From positions 1 to 23,224 of the forward strand of contig CAJUKB010000023.1 in assembly GCA_910587325.1 (NCBI GenBank): a DNA stretch of 23,224 bases. Direction: 5' to 3'. The notes under the pieces were generated by a model that saw nothing but the letters and a program-made list of their open reading frames with translations, was not told the DNA's origin and ran no database searches. A program made the translations under genes and the position numbers. This DNA comes from an uncultured Bacilli bacterium. GTDB lineage: Bacteria > Bacillota_I > Bacilli_A > RF39 > UBA660. Of this stretch, positions 1 through 8,520 are shown in pieces. Position 1 is the stretch's first letter. Each line of letters opens with the position of its first letter.

Positions 1-23
1 ACAAAATCAACTAACACTTTCAT
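1..23 (-). CDS. 5' end of an unidentified gene (cut by window edge)
   Basis: Only the first seven codons are inside the window (MKVLVDF). An ATG at 23-21 is preceded by GGGGAG with an 8-base gap, a good ribosome binding site, and a terminator-like hairpin separates it from the gene upstream. Too little is visible to suggest a function. Confidence 0.55.
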
Positions 24-85
24 ATTCTTTTCTCCCCTATAAATTACTATTTATAATTTCGTTTATATTAAATATAATAGCAAAG

Positions 86-115
86 AAGCATATTTTCTAT
101 GAGGAAGATATGCTT
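86..115 (-). terminator. Probable terminator of the six-gene ABC/two-component operon
   Basis: Arms AAGCATATTTTC (86-97) and GAAGATATGCTT (104-115) pair with one mismatch or wobble around a 6-base loop. A moderately U-rich stretch follows on the minus strand (CTTTGCTATTATATTT). The plus-strand side is also T-rich, so it may act in both directions. It lies about 60 bases past the last operon stop. Confidence 0.6.
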
Positions 116-173
116 TATTTTTAATTTTAATAAATAGGATCTACTAATCATTGTATTATGGTTTTATCTGTAT

Positions 174-857
174 TTATGAATAAGGAACAATTGATATTGA
201 AACAAAATTGTTAATATTTTCTATTTTAATTTCAATTTTTTTGTTTTTAGAAGTTATAGAATCATTCTCATAAATCCAATCTTCGCTATTTAAATTTAAG
301 TAATGAATATAGTCTTCTAATATTTCTTTTTTTATTACGATATATTCCTTCGGAATTTTTATTGCTATAATTTTATTCGTTATATTTTCTATTTCAAATG
401 ACATAAAGGCTATATTAAAGTTATCTTTGGGAATATATAATCTTTTTTTAGAATAGTTTAAACTTTCTCCATAAAAGGCATTCGTTCTTGTAATGATTTG
501 CTTATTTGTTGCTAAAAACTCAAAAAAATCACTTTTTAAAAGTCCAATACTTTCTAATTCTTTAAGATGCACTAAACTTTCATTAATATAACGCTCCCCC
601 TTTATCTCTATTTCAGGAACAGAATAATCGTATTCATCAGTTGTATCCACATTATATTTATTATTGTTATATCTTGCATATATCATGTTTATAATGACAT
701 TATCATAAATTTTATTACCTTTTTCCATCATACTTAAAGAAACACTATTAAGATACTGCACATTCTTATCTTCTAAGAAATAAAGAGTTATAATTGGAGC
801 AAATACTAATAGCAAAAAACATAGGACGCATACCATTACTAAATAATTATTTTTCAT
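174..857 (-). CDS. Membrane-anchored protein of unknown function, last gene of the ABC/two-component operon
   Basis: A 227-aa protein with one strongly hydrophobic segment near the N-terminus (about residues 5-28) and no Cys lipobox, so it is probably anchored with its long hydrophilic C-terminal domain outside the cell. I recognise no domain. The start at 857 has GGAGGTG ten bases upstream, and the gene overlaps the end of the histidine kinase gene by 11 bases, so the two are probably translated together. Its place as last gene of an operon with a sensor kinase, an ABC exporter and a surface repeat protein suggests an accessory role in sensing or export, but that is context only. Confidence 0.8.
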   Translation of the reverse strand: MKNNYLVMVCVLCFLLLVFAPIITLYFLEDKNVQYLNSVSLSMMEKGNKIYDNVIINMIYARYNNNKYNVDTTDEYDYSVPEIEIKGERYINESLVHLKELESIGLLKSDFFEFLATNKQIITRTNAFYGESLNYSKKRLYIPKDNFNIAFMSFEIENITNKIIAIKIPKEYIVIKKEILEDYIHYLNLNSEDWIYENDSITSKNKKIEIKIENINNFVSISIVPYS

Positions 858-2235
858 GGGTATTTGTCACCTCCAAATCAAAACTTACTTCTGTTCCTTT
901 ATTTAATTTGCTTTTAAAATTTAATTTCGTATGATGTAGTGTTAGAATTTTTGATACGATTCCTAGTCCTAAACCATAACTTCCAGTGTTTTTACTTCTT
1001 GAGTGATCAATCATATAAAAATCTTCTGTAATTCTATCTATTTCTTCTTTCTTTATTCCAATACCTTTATCAATGATCGTAATTTTATATTTATCTTCAA
1101 AAGATTTACCAATAATTTTAATATTCTTTTCTGTATCACTTGCTTTATAACCATTTTCTATTAAATTCATAATACAAGTGGTTAATAATTCTTTATCTCC
1201 TAAAATAGTTTCTTCCTTTATATCTAAACTTAAATGAAGATCTTGAAACCTTTTGCTGGCTATTTTTTTTATCTCCTTAAAGAATTCTGTTGTATTTATA
1301 TCACTAAAAATAATTTTATCTTCACTAAGAGAAGTTAAGTCTAATAACTTATGAGAAAGTGTTTCTAACCTTTTTGTTTCACTATAAATATAATCAAGTG
1401 CTTTTTCTTTATCTTCTTTACTATATTTATTTTGCTTTAATACCTTTGTGTATCCCATAATTGAAGTCATTGGTGTTTTTAATTCATGGGTAAAATTAGA
1501 AATAAAATCTTCTCTTTGTTTTACCAATAACTCAAGTTCTTTTTGTCTATTCTTGATAGATTCAATCATAGATACAAAAGACTTAGATAATTCTCCGATT
1601 TCATCATTCCCTTTTATATCAATTTTAATATCTAAATTACCCTTTGCTACTAACTTTGTTGTCTCATTTAGTTTCTTTATTGGGTTTGTTAAAAATCTAG
1701 CAAACATTGTTGTTAAACATCCACATAATATAATTAAACTAGCATCAATAATATAAAATTTTAACAAGTTCTGATTTCTAAGTTCAAAAACTCCAGAAAT
1801 ATCATAGACACTGATAACTTCAATTTTTTCTTTATTGATAGATATTGTAGATTTTAAAATGCTATATTTTTTAGAATCATAAGACTTAATGCAAGTGGTT
1901 TCACATTTTTTATTATTTAACTCAAAAGGAACATTATTCCATATACTATCATTATTTAAAAGTATGGATAGTTTTCTTGAATTTCCTAAATAAGAAGTTA
2001 AAGTATAAAGATAGTTTTTTAGTTCTTCTAAATTTAGATTTCCATCTGCAAGTATATTATCGTTAATATTTGTTTCAATACTATATTTTTCTAAATTGTG
2101 TTCATCATAATTAGTCTTCATCTGTAATTCATAAGAATTTTTAAAATTTTCATGAATTAAGATAATCCCTAATAACGAAAACATAACAACAACGATTAAC
2201 ATTGATCCAATAACAACTTTAAATGAGAATTTCAT
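847..2235 (-). CDS. Membrane sensor histidine kinase with HAMP domain
   Basis: A 462-aa HisKA-type kinase. In order: transmembrane helix about 6-27, an extracellular sensor domain of about 130 residues, a second helix about 159-181, a HAMP linker (about 180-235), the phospho-accepting His250 in FTHELKTPMTS, then the ATPase domain with the N box around N357/N361, the G1 box DKGIG (389-393) and the G2 box GLGLG (421-425). The extracellular part has two Cys (CETTC, 111-115) that could form a disulfide. The N box reads NLIENGYKA, where Ala is commoner at the Gly. The start lies one base after the response regulator stop, with GAGGTG inside that gene's end. It presumably phosphorylates the adjacent regulator; the stimulus is unknown. 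Confidence 0.95.
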   Translation of the reverse strand: MKFSFKVVIGSMLIVVVMFSLLGIILIHENFKNSYELQMKTNYDEHNLEKYSIETNINDNILADGNLNLEELKNYLYTLTSYLGNSRKLSILLNNDSIWNNVPFELNNKKCETTCIKSYDSKKYSILKSTISINKEKIEVISVYDISGVFELRNQNLLKFYIIDASLIILCGCLTTMFARFLTNPIKKLNETTKLVAKGNLDIKIDIKGNDEIGELSKSFVSMIESIKNRQKELELLVKQREDFISNFTHELKTPMTSIMGYTKVLKQNKYSKEDKEKALDYIYSETKRLETLSHKLLDLTSLSEDKIIFSDINTTEFFKEIKKIASKRFQDLHLSLDIKEETILGDKELLTTCIMNLIENGYKASDTEKNIKIIGKSFEDKYKITIIDKGIGIKKEEIDRITEDFYMIDHSRSKNTGSYGLGLGIVSKILTLHHTKLNFKSKLNKGTEVSFDLEVTNTHEK

Positions 2236-2236
2236 A

Positions 2237-2878
2237 TTACACCTCGAAAAGATAACCGACTTTTGGTAAAGTTTTTATCACATTCTCAAGACCTAATTTT
2301 TTACGAAGTCTTGCTAAATGTAAATCAACTGTTCTAGTATCCTCCATCACACATTCCCAAACACTTGCTAAAATTTGTTCTCTTGTAAGTATATTACCAG
2401 CATTAGAAATTAAATAGATAAGTAAATCATATTCTTTTGGTGTTAAAGAAACTTTTACGCCATCTTTTTGCACTTCATGAGTCTTTGTATTGATTTTAAT
2501 ATTTGGTAAACTGATAGTGCCTTTAAACCTTCTTAAAAGAGAATGCACACGAGCAATAAGTTCTTCCATTTCAAAAGGTTTTACAATATAGTCATCTGCT
2601 CCCATATTAAGTCCTTTTACTCTATCTTTAAGTTCTCCTTTAGCAGTAATAAATATAACGGGAATCTGTTCCCCTTTAGCATATTCTAAAAGTTCATATC
2701 CATCAAATTTAGGAAGCATTATATCAAGTAAGATTAAATCATAATGATTTTTCTCTATTAAATCTGCTCCTACCTCGCCATCAAGAGCATAATCTATTTT
2801 ATAACCATTCGCTTTTAATCCCATAGAAATTAAATCTACTATCGGCATTTCATCTTCAACGATTAATATTTTACTCAT
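2237..2878 (-). CDS. OmpR/PhoB-family response regulator
   Basis: A 213-aa protein with an N-terminal receiver domain and a C-terminal winged helix. Receiver landmarks are the acidic pocket E8/D9, phospho-acceptor D52 in LLDIMLP, T78 and K100-P101. The DNA-binding domain contains the typical SLTPKEYDLL and ending TLPKVGYLFEV. I place the start at MSKILIVEDE because GGAG lies seven bases before that ATG. An upstream alternative at 2902 would overlap the permease gene and add eight residues not typical of the family. The permease stop is only four bases away. It probably controls this operon, and the direct repeats before the first gene are a candidate site. Confidence 0.96.
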   Translation of the reverse strand: MSKILIVEDEMPIVDLISMGLKANGYKIDYALDGEVGADLIEKNHYDLILLDIMLPKFDGYELLEYAKGEQIPVIFITAKGELKDRVKGLNMGADDYIVKPFEMEELIARVHSLLRRFKGTISLPNIKINTKTHEVQKDGVKVSLTPKEYDLLIYLISNAGNILTREQILASVWECVMEDTRTVDLHLARLRKKLGLENVIKTLPKVGYLFEV

Positions 2879-2882
2879 GCGT

Positions 2883-5246
2883 TTACTCCAATCTCTTAAC
2901 AATACTATTATACAAGAAAATGCTTATAATTACTATTGTCATAACGAAGAGGCAAGCAAGAATATTGCTTCCAATTCTAGATAAATTCATAAGTGGGAAT
3001 ACATTACTCTTTGCAATTTTTAAAGCACTTATAACAATAGGTATTAATAATACAAAAATAGAGGTTATAAAAGCGAATACCATATTTTTAAGTTTTAGAG
3101 AAATATATAGAACAATAAGAATAAGCAAAATATAAGAAATATATCTGACTATATAAAACATAATGAAATAGAAAAGAATCGAAATATTTGCTGGCAAACT
3201 ATGAAATACCTCTAAACTTATAATAGAAGCACTTAAGCGTGCTAAGCCATACATTTTAAGTGTTCCTAATATTTCAGGAATAATACTTATTATATAAATA
3301 ACTGTACAGGCAAGTATTGATGTGATTACTTTATTTCTGGCAGTTTTTTTACGACCATTCTTTGTAGCATTTAAAATCTGAATGAAGCCTGTTCTATACT
3401 CCATAATAAACAGATTCGTAAGAACAATTATCGTAATTATGATTAAATATATATCATTTTCGTTAGTATCCCTATTTACTCTAAATAATTTATTATATCC
3501 TGTATCATAAACGAAAGATGCCTTAGGATTTTCTTTGATATAGTCATATTTTTCTTCTATTCTATTAAATACTCCCCTTGTTGCTAATATATCTTCATAA
3601 GGCCCTTTTAAAATCATACCTTCTATGTTGGTAATTTCACCTTTTTCTATTCTTTCCTGAATAAGTGCTAACTGAACTTCTGCCTTATCATACTCTTCTA
3701 TTGTATTTTTTATCAAAGTTTCTTTTTCTGGTGTAAGATTTCCACTTAGAATATCCATATAATTTTTATAAAACATTTCATTATAGGATAGATTATAATT
3801 TTGATTTTTAAAATTAAATACCATAAATATAGCGAAAAGAATGATGATGAACAACCCTTTATTAACAAATAACAATTTATAAGTTTCAAAAGAGAATATA
3901 CTATGAAATCTTATATTCTTTAAAATTTTAAATTTTTTTATTTTTTCCCATATTGCATTTTCTTTTATCGTAATGTTCATACTCTTTAAATAGGTAATAA
4001 ATGATAATATCATAAATAGAATAATTGTTATAATCTGCAAAACAAGTAATGTGCTAGTTTTTGATACCAATACATGATAAAACCTTAAATTGTCATATAT
4101 TTTAAATAGTTCATTTGTATTAAGAAGATTAACCAAATTAAAGGATTTTAAAAGATTAATACTAGATGTAGAGTCAATACTCTGGTAGATTATAAAATTA
4201 ACTAGAATTATGATAAAGAAGACTAAAATATTCTCTACTGTATTGTTAAATTTAATAGAAAGATAGAACATAATCATGGAAAGAAGAAAAACAAAAAGCA
4301 CCTTTGCAGCAAGCAAAATAAATAGGTATTCTAAAATATTTATTTTAAGAGTAGAAAGCATTAGTAATGGTACACTTTGTATAGTAGCAAGTAAATTCCC
4401 ACACCCTAAAGTAGATAAATAATATATAGAGTTTGTTCCATAAAATAAAGAGCAAATTAAGAAAACTCCTATAAATAAGGTCATTATTTTTGCCATTATT
4501 GTTTTTCCGTTACCATTTTTCGTACTTTTTATAATCGTAAATAGATTCTTGTCCTTTTCTTCTGTAATTAATATAGTTGAAATAAGAAATATTAATATAA
4601 GAACAAAAAAATCTGTTAGAGTGGTATTAGATATTTTCTTTATACTCTCGCCTATTTCGTAGTTTGTTTTAATGCTTTGCATCCTTTTATAAGTATCTGC
4701 TGTTTTGGAGATACTTTTTAAAGATACTTCATCTTTGGTTTTAAAAATAGAAACACTTTGCCCCGTTTCAGCACTCGCTAATATATCGTTTAAAGTACCT
4801 TGATAATTCGATACTTTATCATAATCATTTTTAATACTCTCTAAAAAAGACCATTCTGCATCACTATTACCCGTATATTTCCATATTGGATTTTTAGATT
4901 CCTCATAATATTTATTATAAAGTTCTTTATTTTCTTCACGCAAAGAATCAGCATATTCTCTTATTGCCTGATTTTCGCTTTTGGCATTATTTTGGATATT
5001 GTATATAATATTAATTGCCTTCGCTCTTTCATAAAGTTCATTAATATATTTGCCCTTTTCTTCATGAGTTTTGTTTTTTAAATCAGTTTCTAATATTTTA
5101 TATGCTTCATAAGGAATTTTATTTTTGCTCTCGCTATAGTTTTGATAATTTAAGAATAATAGATTTAAAACCCATAGTATTAAAAAGGCTACAATAAAGA
5201 GTTTATTGGTTATAATTTTTAATATTTCAAACTTGTTGAGTTTCAT
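2883..5246 (-). CDS. ABC transporter permease, two-fold internally duplicated (ABC-2 type)
   Basis: A 787-aa membrane protein partnering the adjacent ATPase. Each half begins with a hydrophobic helix (about 14-33; about 464-478), continues with a long Lys/Glu-rich segment likely outside the membrane, and ends in a cluster of helices. The halves share a recognisable cytoplasmic motif: EEKDKNLFTIIKSTKNG near 229-245 and MEYRTGFIQILNATKNG near 615-631, each soon followed by KT and a new helix. Two ABC-2-like subunits therefore seem fused in one chain, so a single copy could complete the channel that usually needs a dimer. The start overlaps the ATPase stop (ATGA). The substrate cannot be told from sequence; peptide or antibiotic export is typical of such loci. 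Confidence 0.88.
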   Translation of the reverse strand: MKLNKFEILKIITNKLFIVAFLILWVLNLLFLNYQNYSESKNKIPYEAYKILETDLKNKTHEEKGKYINELYERAKAINIIYNIQNNAKSENQAIREYADSLREENKELYNKYYEESKNPIWKYTGNSDAEWSFLESIKNDYDKVSNYQGTLNDILASAETGQSVSIFKTKDEVSLKSISKTADTYKRMQSIKTNYEIGESIKKISNTTLTDFFVLILIFLISTILITEEKDKNLFTIIKSTKNGNGKTIMAKIMTLFIGVFLICSLFYGTNSIYYLSTLGCGNLLATIQSVPLLMLSTLKINILEYLFILLAAKVLFVFLLSMIMFYLSIKFNNTVENILVFFIIILVNFIIYQSIDSTSSINLLKSFNLVNLLNTNELFKIYDNLRFYHVLVSKTSTLLVLQIITIILFMILSFITYLKSMNITIKENAIWEKIKKFKILKNIRFHSIFSFETYKLLFVNKGLFIIILFAIFMVFNFKNQNYNLSYNEMFYKNYMDILSGNLTPEKETLIKNTIEEYDKAEVQLALIQERIEKGEITNIEGMILKGPYEDILATRGVFNRIEEKYDYIKENPKASFVYDTGYNKLFRVNRDTNENDIYLIIITIIVLTNLFIMEYRTGFIQILNATKNGRKKTARNKVITSILACTVIYIISIIPEILGTLKMYGLARLSASIISLEVFHSLPANISILFYFIMFYIVRYISYILLILIVLYISLKLKNMVFAFITSIFVLLIPIVISALKIAKSNVFPLMNLSRIGSNILACLFVMTIVIISIFLYNSIVKRLE

Positions 5247-5968
5247 ACCTTATCCTCACTAGCGAATATACTCATATAAACATCTTCTAAATTACCATTT
5301 GGAGCATACTGTTCTATTAGTTTATCTGCTTTAGTTTCTTTAAGTAAAACACCATCTTTCAAGACTAAAATATATGCAGCCATATTCTCAATATCTGGTA
5401 CAATATGAGTTGCTACGATGATAATTTTATCTTTAGAAAGTTTGTGAATCATCTTTTTTACTCGAACTCTTTCTTTTGGATCAAGTCCTGCTGTTGGTTC
5501 ATCAAATATAATTAATTTAGGATTTCCAATAATAGCACTTGCAATTAAAAGTCTTTGTTTCATTCCTCCCGAATAAGTACCTATCTTCTTATTGATATTA
5601 TCTGTTAGATTCACCGATTCAGTAACCCTTTTAATTTCATCTTTCACCAAATTTTTAGGAATGTCTTTTAATACAGCAATATAATTTAAAAACATATATC
5701 CCGTAAAGCCATTATAAAGACCTTGCCTCTGTGGCATATAACCTAAAATACCACAATAATCATTTCCTAATTTAGTAATTTCTTTGCCATCCCACAAAAT
5801 ACTACCTGAATCGGCTTTTAAATTAGTTGTAATCATATTCATAAGTGTTGACTTCCCAGCGCCATTTGGTCCAAGAAGTCCGTATACACCATTGGATAGT
5901 TTACAATTTATATTTTTTAAGACTTTTTTAGTACCGTAACTTTTGCATAAATCTTTAATTTCTAACAT
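5243..5968 (-). CDS. ABC transporter ATP-binding protein
   Basis: A complete ABC ATPase of 241 aa with Walker A GPNGAGKST (33-41), Q-loop Gln80, signature SGGMKQ (133-138), Walker B LIIFDE (152-157), D-loop GLD (161-163) and switch His188. It belongs to the exporter class that powers ABC-2 permeases. Three possible starts lie close together (GTG 5977, ATG 5974, ATG 5968). I choose 5968 because AGGTG sits six bases before it, whereas the other two overlap that site. The upstream gene stops at 5978 and the permease start overlaps this stop by four bases, so the three products are probably made in balance. Confidence 0.95.
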   Translation of the reverse strand: MLEIKDLCKSYGTKKVLKNINCKLSNGVYGLLGPNGAGKSTLMNMITTNLKADSGSILWDGKEITKLGNDYCGILGYMPQRQGLYNGFTGYMFLNYIAVLKDIPKNLVKDEIKRVTESVNLTDNINKKIGTYSGGMKQRLLIASAIIGNPKLIIFDEPTAGLDPKERVRVKKMIHKLSKDKIIIVATHIVPDIENMAAYILVLKDGVLLKETKADKLIEQYAPNGNLEDVYMSIFASEDKV

Positions 5969-5977
5969 GTTCATCAC

Positions 5978-7300
5978 CTACTTCGCATTTGTCATTTTAA
6001 TATAATTAGATTCAGATGCCCAATAATCTGCCTTTTTAATTAAAGCATAATTAGTTCCTATGATGTCTTGTTGTTGCGTACCTGCCCAAGTAGTATAAAC
6101 ATCTCCAAAAATACTCTCTGCCTTCACAAAGTAATAGTCATCATTACTTGCTAAAATTTCTACTAAATATTCATTTTTATCTTTTAAAGAAAATTCCTTC
6201 ATTTCTTTATTTTTTAAATCAATATAATAAGAAGCACCTATATGAGCATCTCTATCTTTATAAGCATAAACTAATACTTTATCATCTATGATAGTTCCTA
6301 GTTGCATATTACTTTGTGGAAGTTCTTTAATTACTTCTTTTTTCTTTGTGTCAAAATCAAAGAATTCTAAATTTTTACTTTTTTCACCAATAAAATATAT
6401 ACCATTTTTATAAAATTGCATATCTTCAATATGTTTGAATACTTCTTCAAATAGAATTTCTTCTTTTTTTGTTGCAACATCAAATAGTTTTATTTTCATC
6501 TTTGAATTATAAAGATTATCTCTAAAAGCATTTGTATTATCTCCAAAACTATTAGGATCTTTGATATAATCTATTTCCTCTATTACAAGTTTATCCTTAT
6601 AAGTTCCAATTAAAGATGCGTGTAAACCATCTGAAAGTTCTTCGTATTTTCCTGTACTTAAATTAACTGAAACAAGTTTTCTCTCTGTTACAGTAGTAGT
6701 GAAAGTATGTCCACTACCTTCCTCTACTTTGCTTTTTTCTAAATAACCATATAATACATTGCCTTTCAGTACAAAAGGCATAGATAGTTTTGTTCCGCTT
6801 GGAGAGTCAAATAATTTTTCTTTTTCTGTTCCATCTAAATTCATTTTATAAATTGTAGATGGCGAACCTGTAGTATCACTTACTACTCCATCTGCTGTAA
6901 TACTAATTGATTCACCACTAGCCGATGAATTAAGAAAATACAAAGCATCATTATAGTAGAATAATTCATTAGCCTCTGTAAAATCTGAATATGAAGAACA
7001 AGACTCACTATCATGTTTGCAATTAGGTTTATTACATACATATACTTCTTTTTTAGAATCATAATCAAAGTACATGACATTTTCTCTTTCTTCATTATCT
7101 TTTATATAAAAATAACCATTTTTATAATCAGATGGCAAAACATTACTAATATACTTCATCTCTCCTTTACTTTCTTCACCTGTTCCAATATTGACAAATG
7201 GAATATTCATTTCCTTCAATTTTTCTCTAGGCATAAAAATAAGTCCTAAAATTGCAATAACCCCCACTATTCCTAAAATTGTTAAAACACTTTTTTTCAT
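5978..7300 (-). CDS. Membrane-anchored extracellular repeat protein with a Cys/His motif (probable beta-propeller), first gene of the ABC operon
   Basis: A 440-aa protein with one N-terminal membrane helix (about 5-23) and a large outside domain. Near its start is a compact motif, C89-x4-C94-x-H96-x4-C101, which I recall from surface proteins of gut Bacillota (the CNKPxCxHxxxxC type). Most of the rest is made of strand-rich repeats of the pattern 'label, value, unit' (for example YKMNLDGTEKEKLF, LFDVATKKEEILF), typical of six- or seven-bladed propeller folds. No catalytic motif is evident. A strong ribosome binding site (AGGAGGAG) precedes the ATG. As first gene of a sensor/exporter operon it may bind the ligand or protect the transporter; this is inference. 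Confidence 0.85.
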   Translation of the reverse strand: MKKSVLTILGIVGVIAILGLIFMPREKLKEMNIPFVNIGTGEESKGEMKYISNVLPSDYKNGYFYIKDNEERENVMYFDYDSKKEVYVCNKPNCKHDSESCSSYSDFTEANELFYYNDALYFLNSSASGESISITADGVVSDTTGSPSTIYKMNLDGTEKEKLFDSPSGTKLSMPFVLKGNVLYGYLEKSKVEEGSGHTFTTTVTERKLVSVNLSTGKYEELSDGLHASLIGTYKDKLVIEEIDYIKDPNSFGDNTNAFRDNLYNSKMKIKLFDVATKKEEILFEEVFKHIEDMQFYKNGIYFIGEKSKNLEFFDFDTKKKEVIKELPQSNMQLGTIIDDKVLVYAYKDRDAHIGASYYIDLKNKEMKEFSLKDKNEYLVEILASNDDYYFVKAESIFGDVYTTWAGTQQQDIIGTNYALIKKADYWASESNYIKMTNAK

Positions 7301-7336
7301 AAATCTCCTCCTAATCCCATGTTTAACAATTAGAAG

Positions 7337-7368
7337 TATATAAAAGTTTTGTATCTAAAAAGTATCAA
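7337..7368 (-). promoter_or_regulatory. Probable operon promoter with 11-bp-spaced direct repeats
   Basis: On the minus strand TTGATA (7368-7363) resembles a -35 box and TTTATA/TATATA (7344-7337) a weak -10, with longer than ideal spacing of 18-20 bases. Two identical GATAC pentamers (7366-7362 and 7355-7351) lie 11 bp apart, one helical turn, the geometry used by OmpR-family dimers. The poor basal promoter fits a promoter that needs an activator. Confidence 0.45.
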
Positions 7369-7396
7369 AAAAAGCAAATCAATAAAATTTGCCTTT
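7367..7396 (-). terminator. Rho-independent terminator shielding the ABC operon
   Basis: Minus-strand arms AAAGGCAAAT and ATTTGCTTTT pair over ten positions with one G-U around a 7-base loop, followed by a run of seven T. It ends right at the candidate -35 box of the operon, so it would stop transcripts coming from the insertion-sequence side. Confidence 0.65.
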
Positions 7397-7567
7397 AACT
7401 TCTGTTTTTTCTTAATTTTATAAGTTCTTTTTTCTTTTCAGTAAAAGTATATATTATTTAAAATAAATTTTACATAACAGAAAGCGAGAGTTAGATAAAT
7501 TGTAATTGTAATTTAAATTTAAATTTTAATTATTCTTTTCTATATCTTGCCAATTAGCATTTGATAA

Positions 7568-7846
7568 AATCTCTGCATTATCTCCTATAAAAGATTCATC
7601 AATAGTGCTGATAATAAATTTTATGAGAAACTGATGAAAACAACTATTGATTTATTAAAAAATAAAATCGGACAAGCAAATATAGATCTTAAAGAAAACT
7701 ACGAATATATATTTTCTTACATCATTGCGGGAACTATTGATATTATTAAAAAATGGCTTTGCGAAGATGAGAAACTAGATGCTAATCATATTACTGATTT
7801 AATTTATGATTTATCAAATAGGATATTGGGTATTGCTCAAAATTAA
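7568..7846 (+). pseudogene. C-terminal remnant of a TetR-family regulator
   Basis: From a TAA at 7565-7567 the frame is open for about 92 codons to the stop at 7844-7846. The segment FYEKLMKTTIDLL continuing to YIIAGTIDIIKKWL and then ITDLIYDLSNRIL matches the ligand-binding/dimerisation half of TetR-family repressors. The N-terminal helix-turn-helix is absent, and the upstream 170 bases are AT-rich non-coding DNA. The ATG at 7634 lacks a ribosome binding site and lies inside the homologous stretch. It reads on the plus strand, unlike most of the window, and adjoins transposase fragments, so I regard it as a leftover of an insertion or deletion. Confidence 0.6.
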
Positions 7847-7872
7847 AAGTTAACAAAAAGAGTTAGCTTTTT
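7847..7872 (+). terminator. Terminator of the TetR remnant
   Basis: AAGTTAAC pairs with GTTAGCTT (one T-G wobble) around loop AAAAAGA, followed by TTTTT on the plus strand. It starts immediately after the remnant's stop, which supports that the frame was once a real gene. Confidence 0.6.
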
Positions 7873-7896
7873 ACTATAGAGTTGTTCGGAAACTAG

Positions 7897-8520
7897 TTAA
7901 GCTTTATCAAAATTATAAAATCCACATAATAATACTGCAAATTTAGCAAAATAGGATAAATGATTTCTAAATTTAGAGGATAATATTTTGAATCTTTTAA
8001 TCCAACTATTGGTATGTTCAATAAAAATTCTATCTTTAGCTAATTCTTTATTTTCTTTTATTTCTTCTTCTGTTAGTTTGTAATATTTAGAGTTTTTATG
8101 AGGGATTCTGCTATTTTTATGAATTTTATCCATTCCTAAATATCCTAAATCCACTTCATGCGTTACATTGCTTGGTGTTCCTTCAAAAGTTTTTTTCCAT
8201 AGATGAAAATCATGTTCTGCTCCTGGACCTATTTCTATTTCATAAATAAATCCTGTTTTTACTCCACGAATAATTTGGATTTTCATTGTATGGTATTTTT
8301 TCTTACCTGAATATTTTTCTTTTTGATTATATCTTGGTCTTTCAATTCTTATCTCTGTTACATCAATTTGTCTGTCCTCAGACATATCAGTTTTAGTACA
8401 TAAAGAACCAAATAAAGTAAAATTTTTATCTTTCAGTAAAGCAGCTAATACAAAGTGGATTATAGTACATATAGTGCTTTTGGAAACTTTAAATTCAAAA
8501 TCCAAAATACGAACGTATTG
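7897..8520 (-). pseudogene. IS5-family transposase, 5'-truncated
   Basis: About 200 codons of a DDE_Tnp_4-type transposase. Counting from the TTG at 8505, the acidic residues are D48 (DVTEIRIERP), D119 (VDLGYLG) and E163 (FIEHTNSWIKRFK), so the catalytic core is present. The frame runs back only to a stop at about 8521-8523, so most of the N-terminal helix-turn-helix region before VSKSTICTIIH is missing. No Shine-Dalgarno site or ATG is present, so expression is doubtful. The truncation point coincides with the start of the opposing ISAzo13 fragment. Confidence 0.8.

Noticed and set aside
5243..5246. Possible use of TGA as tryptophan (mycoplasma-type code), suggested by the low GC content.
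   Set aside because: TGA ends the ABC ATPase exactly at the ATGA overlap with the permease, and tryptophans in the conserved proteins are TGG.
7397..7567. The AT-rich palindromic stretch around 7500-7535 (repeated AATTTAAATTT) as a TetR operator.
   Set aside because: The symmetry is built from A and T only and is expected by chance in such composition, and the regulator here has no DNA-binding domain.
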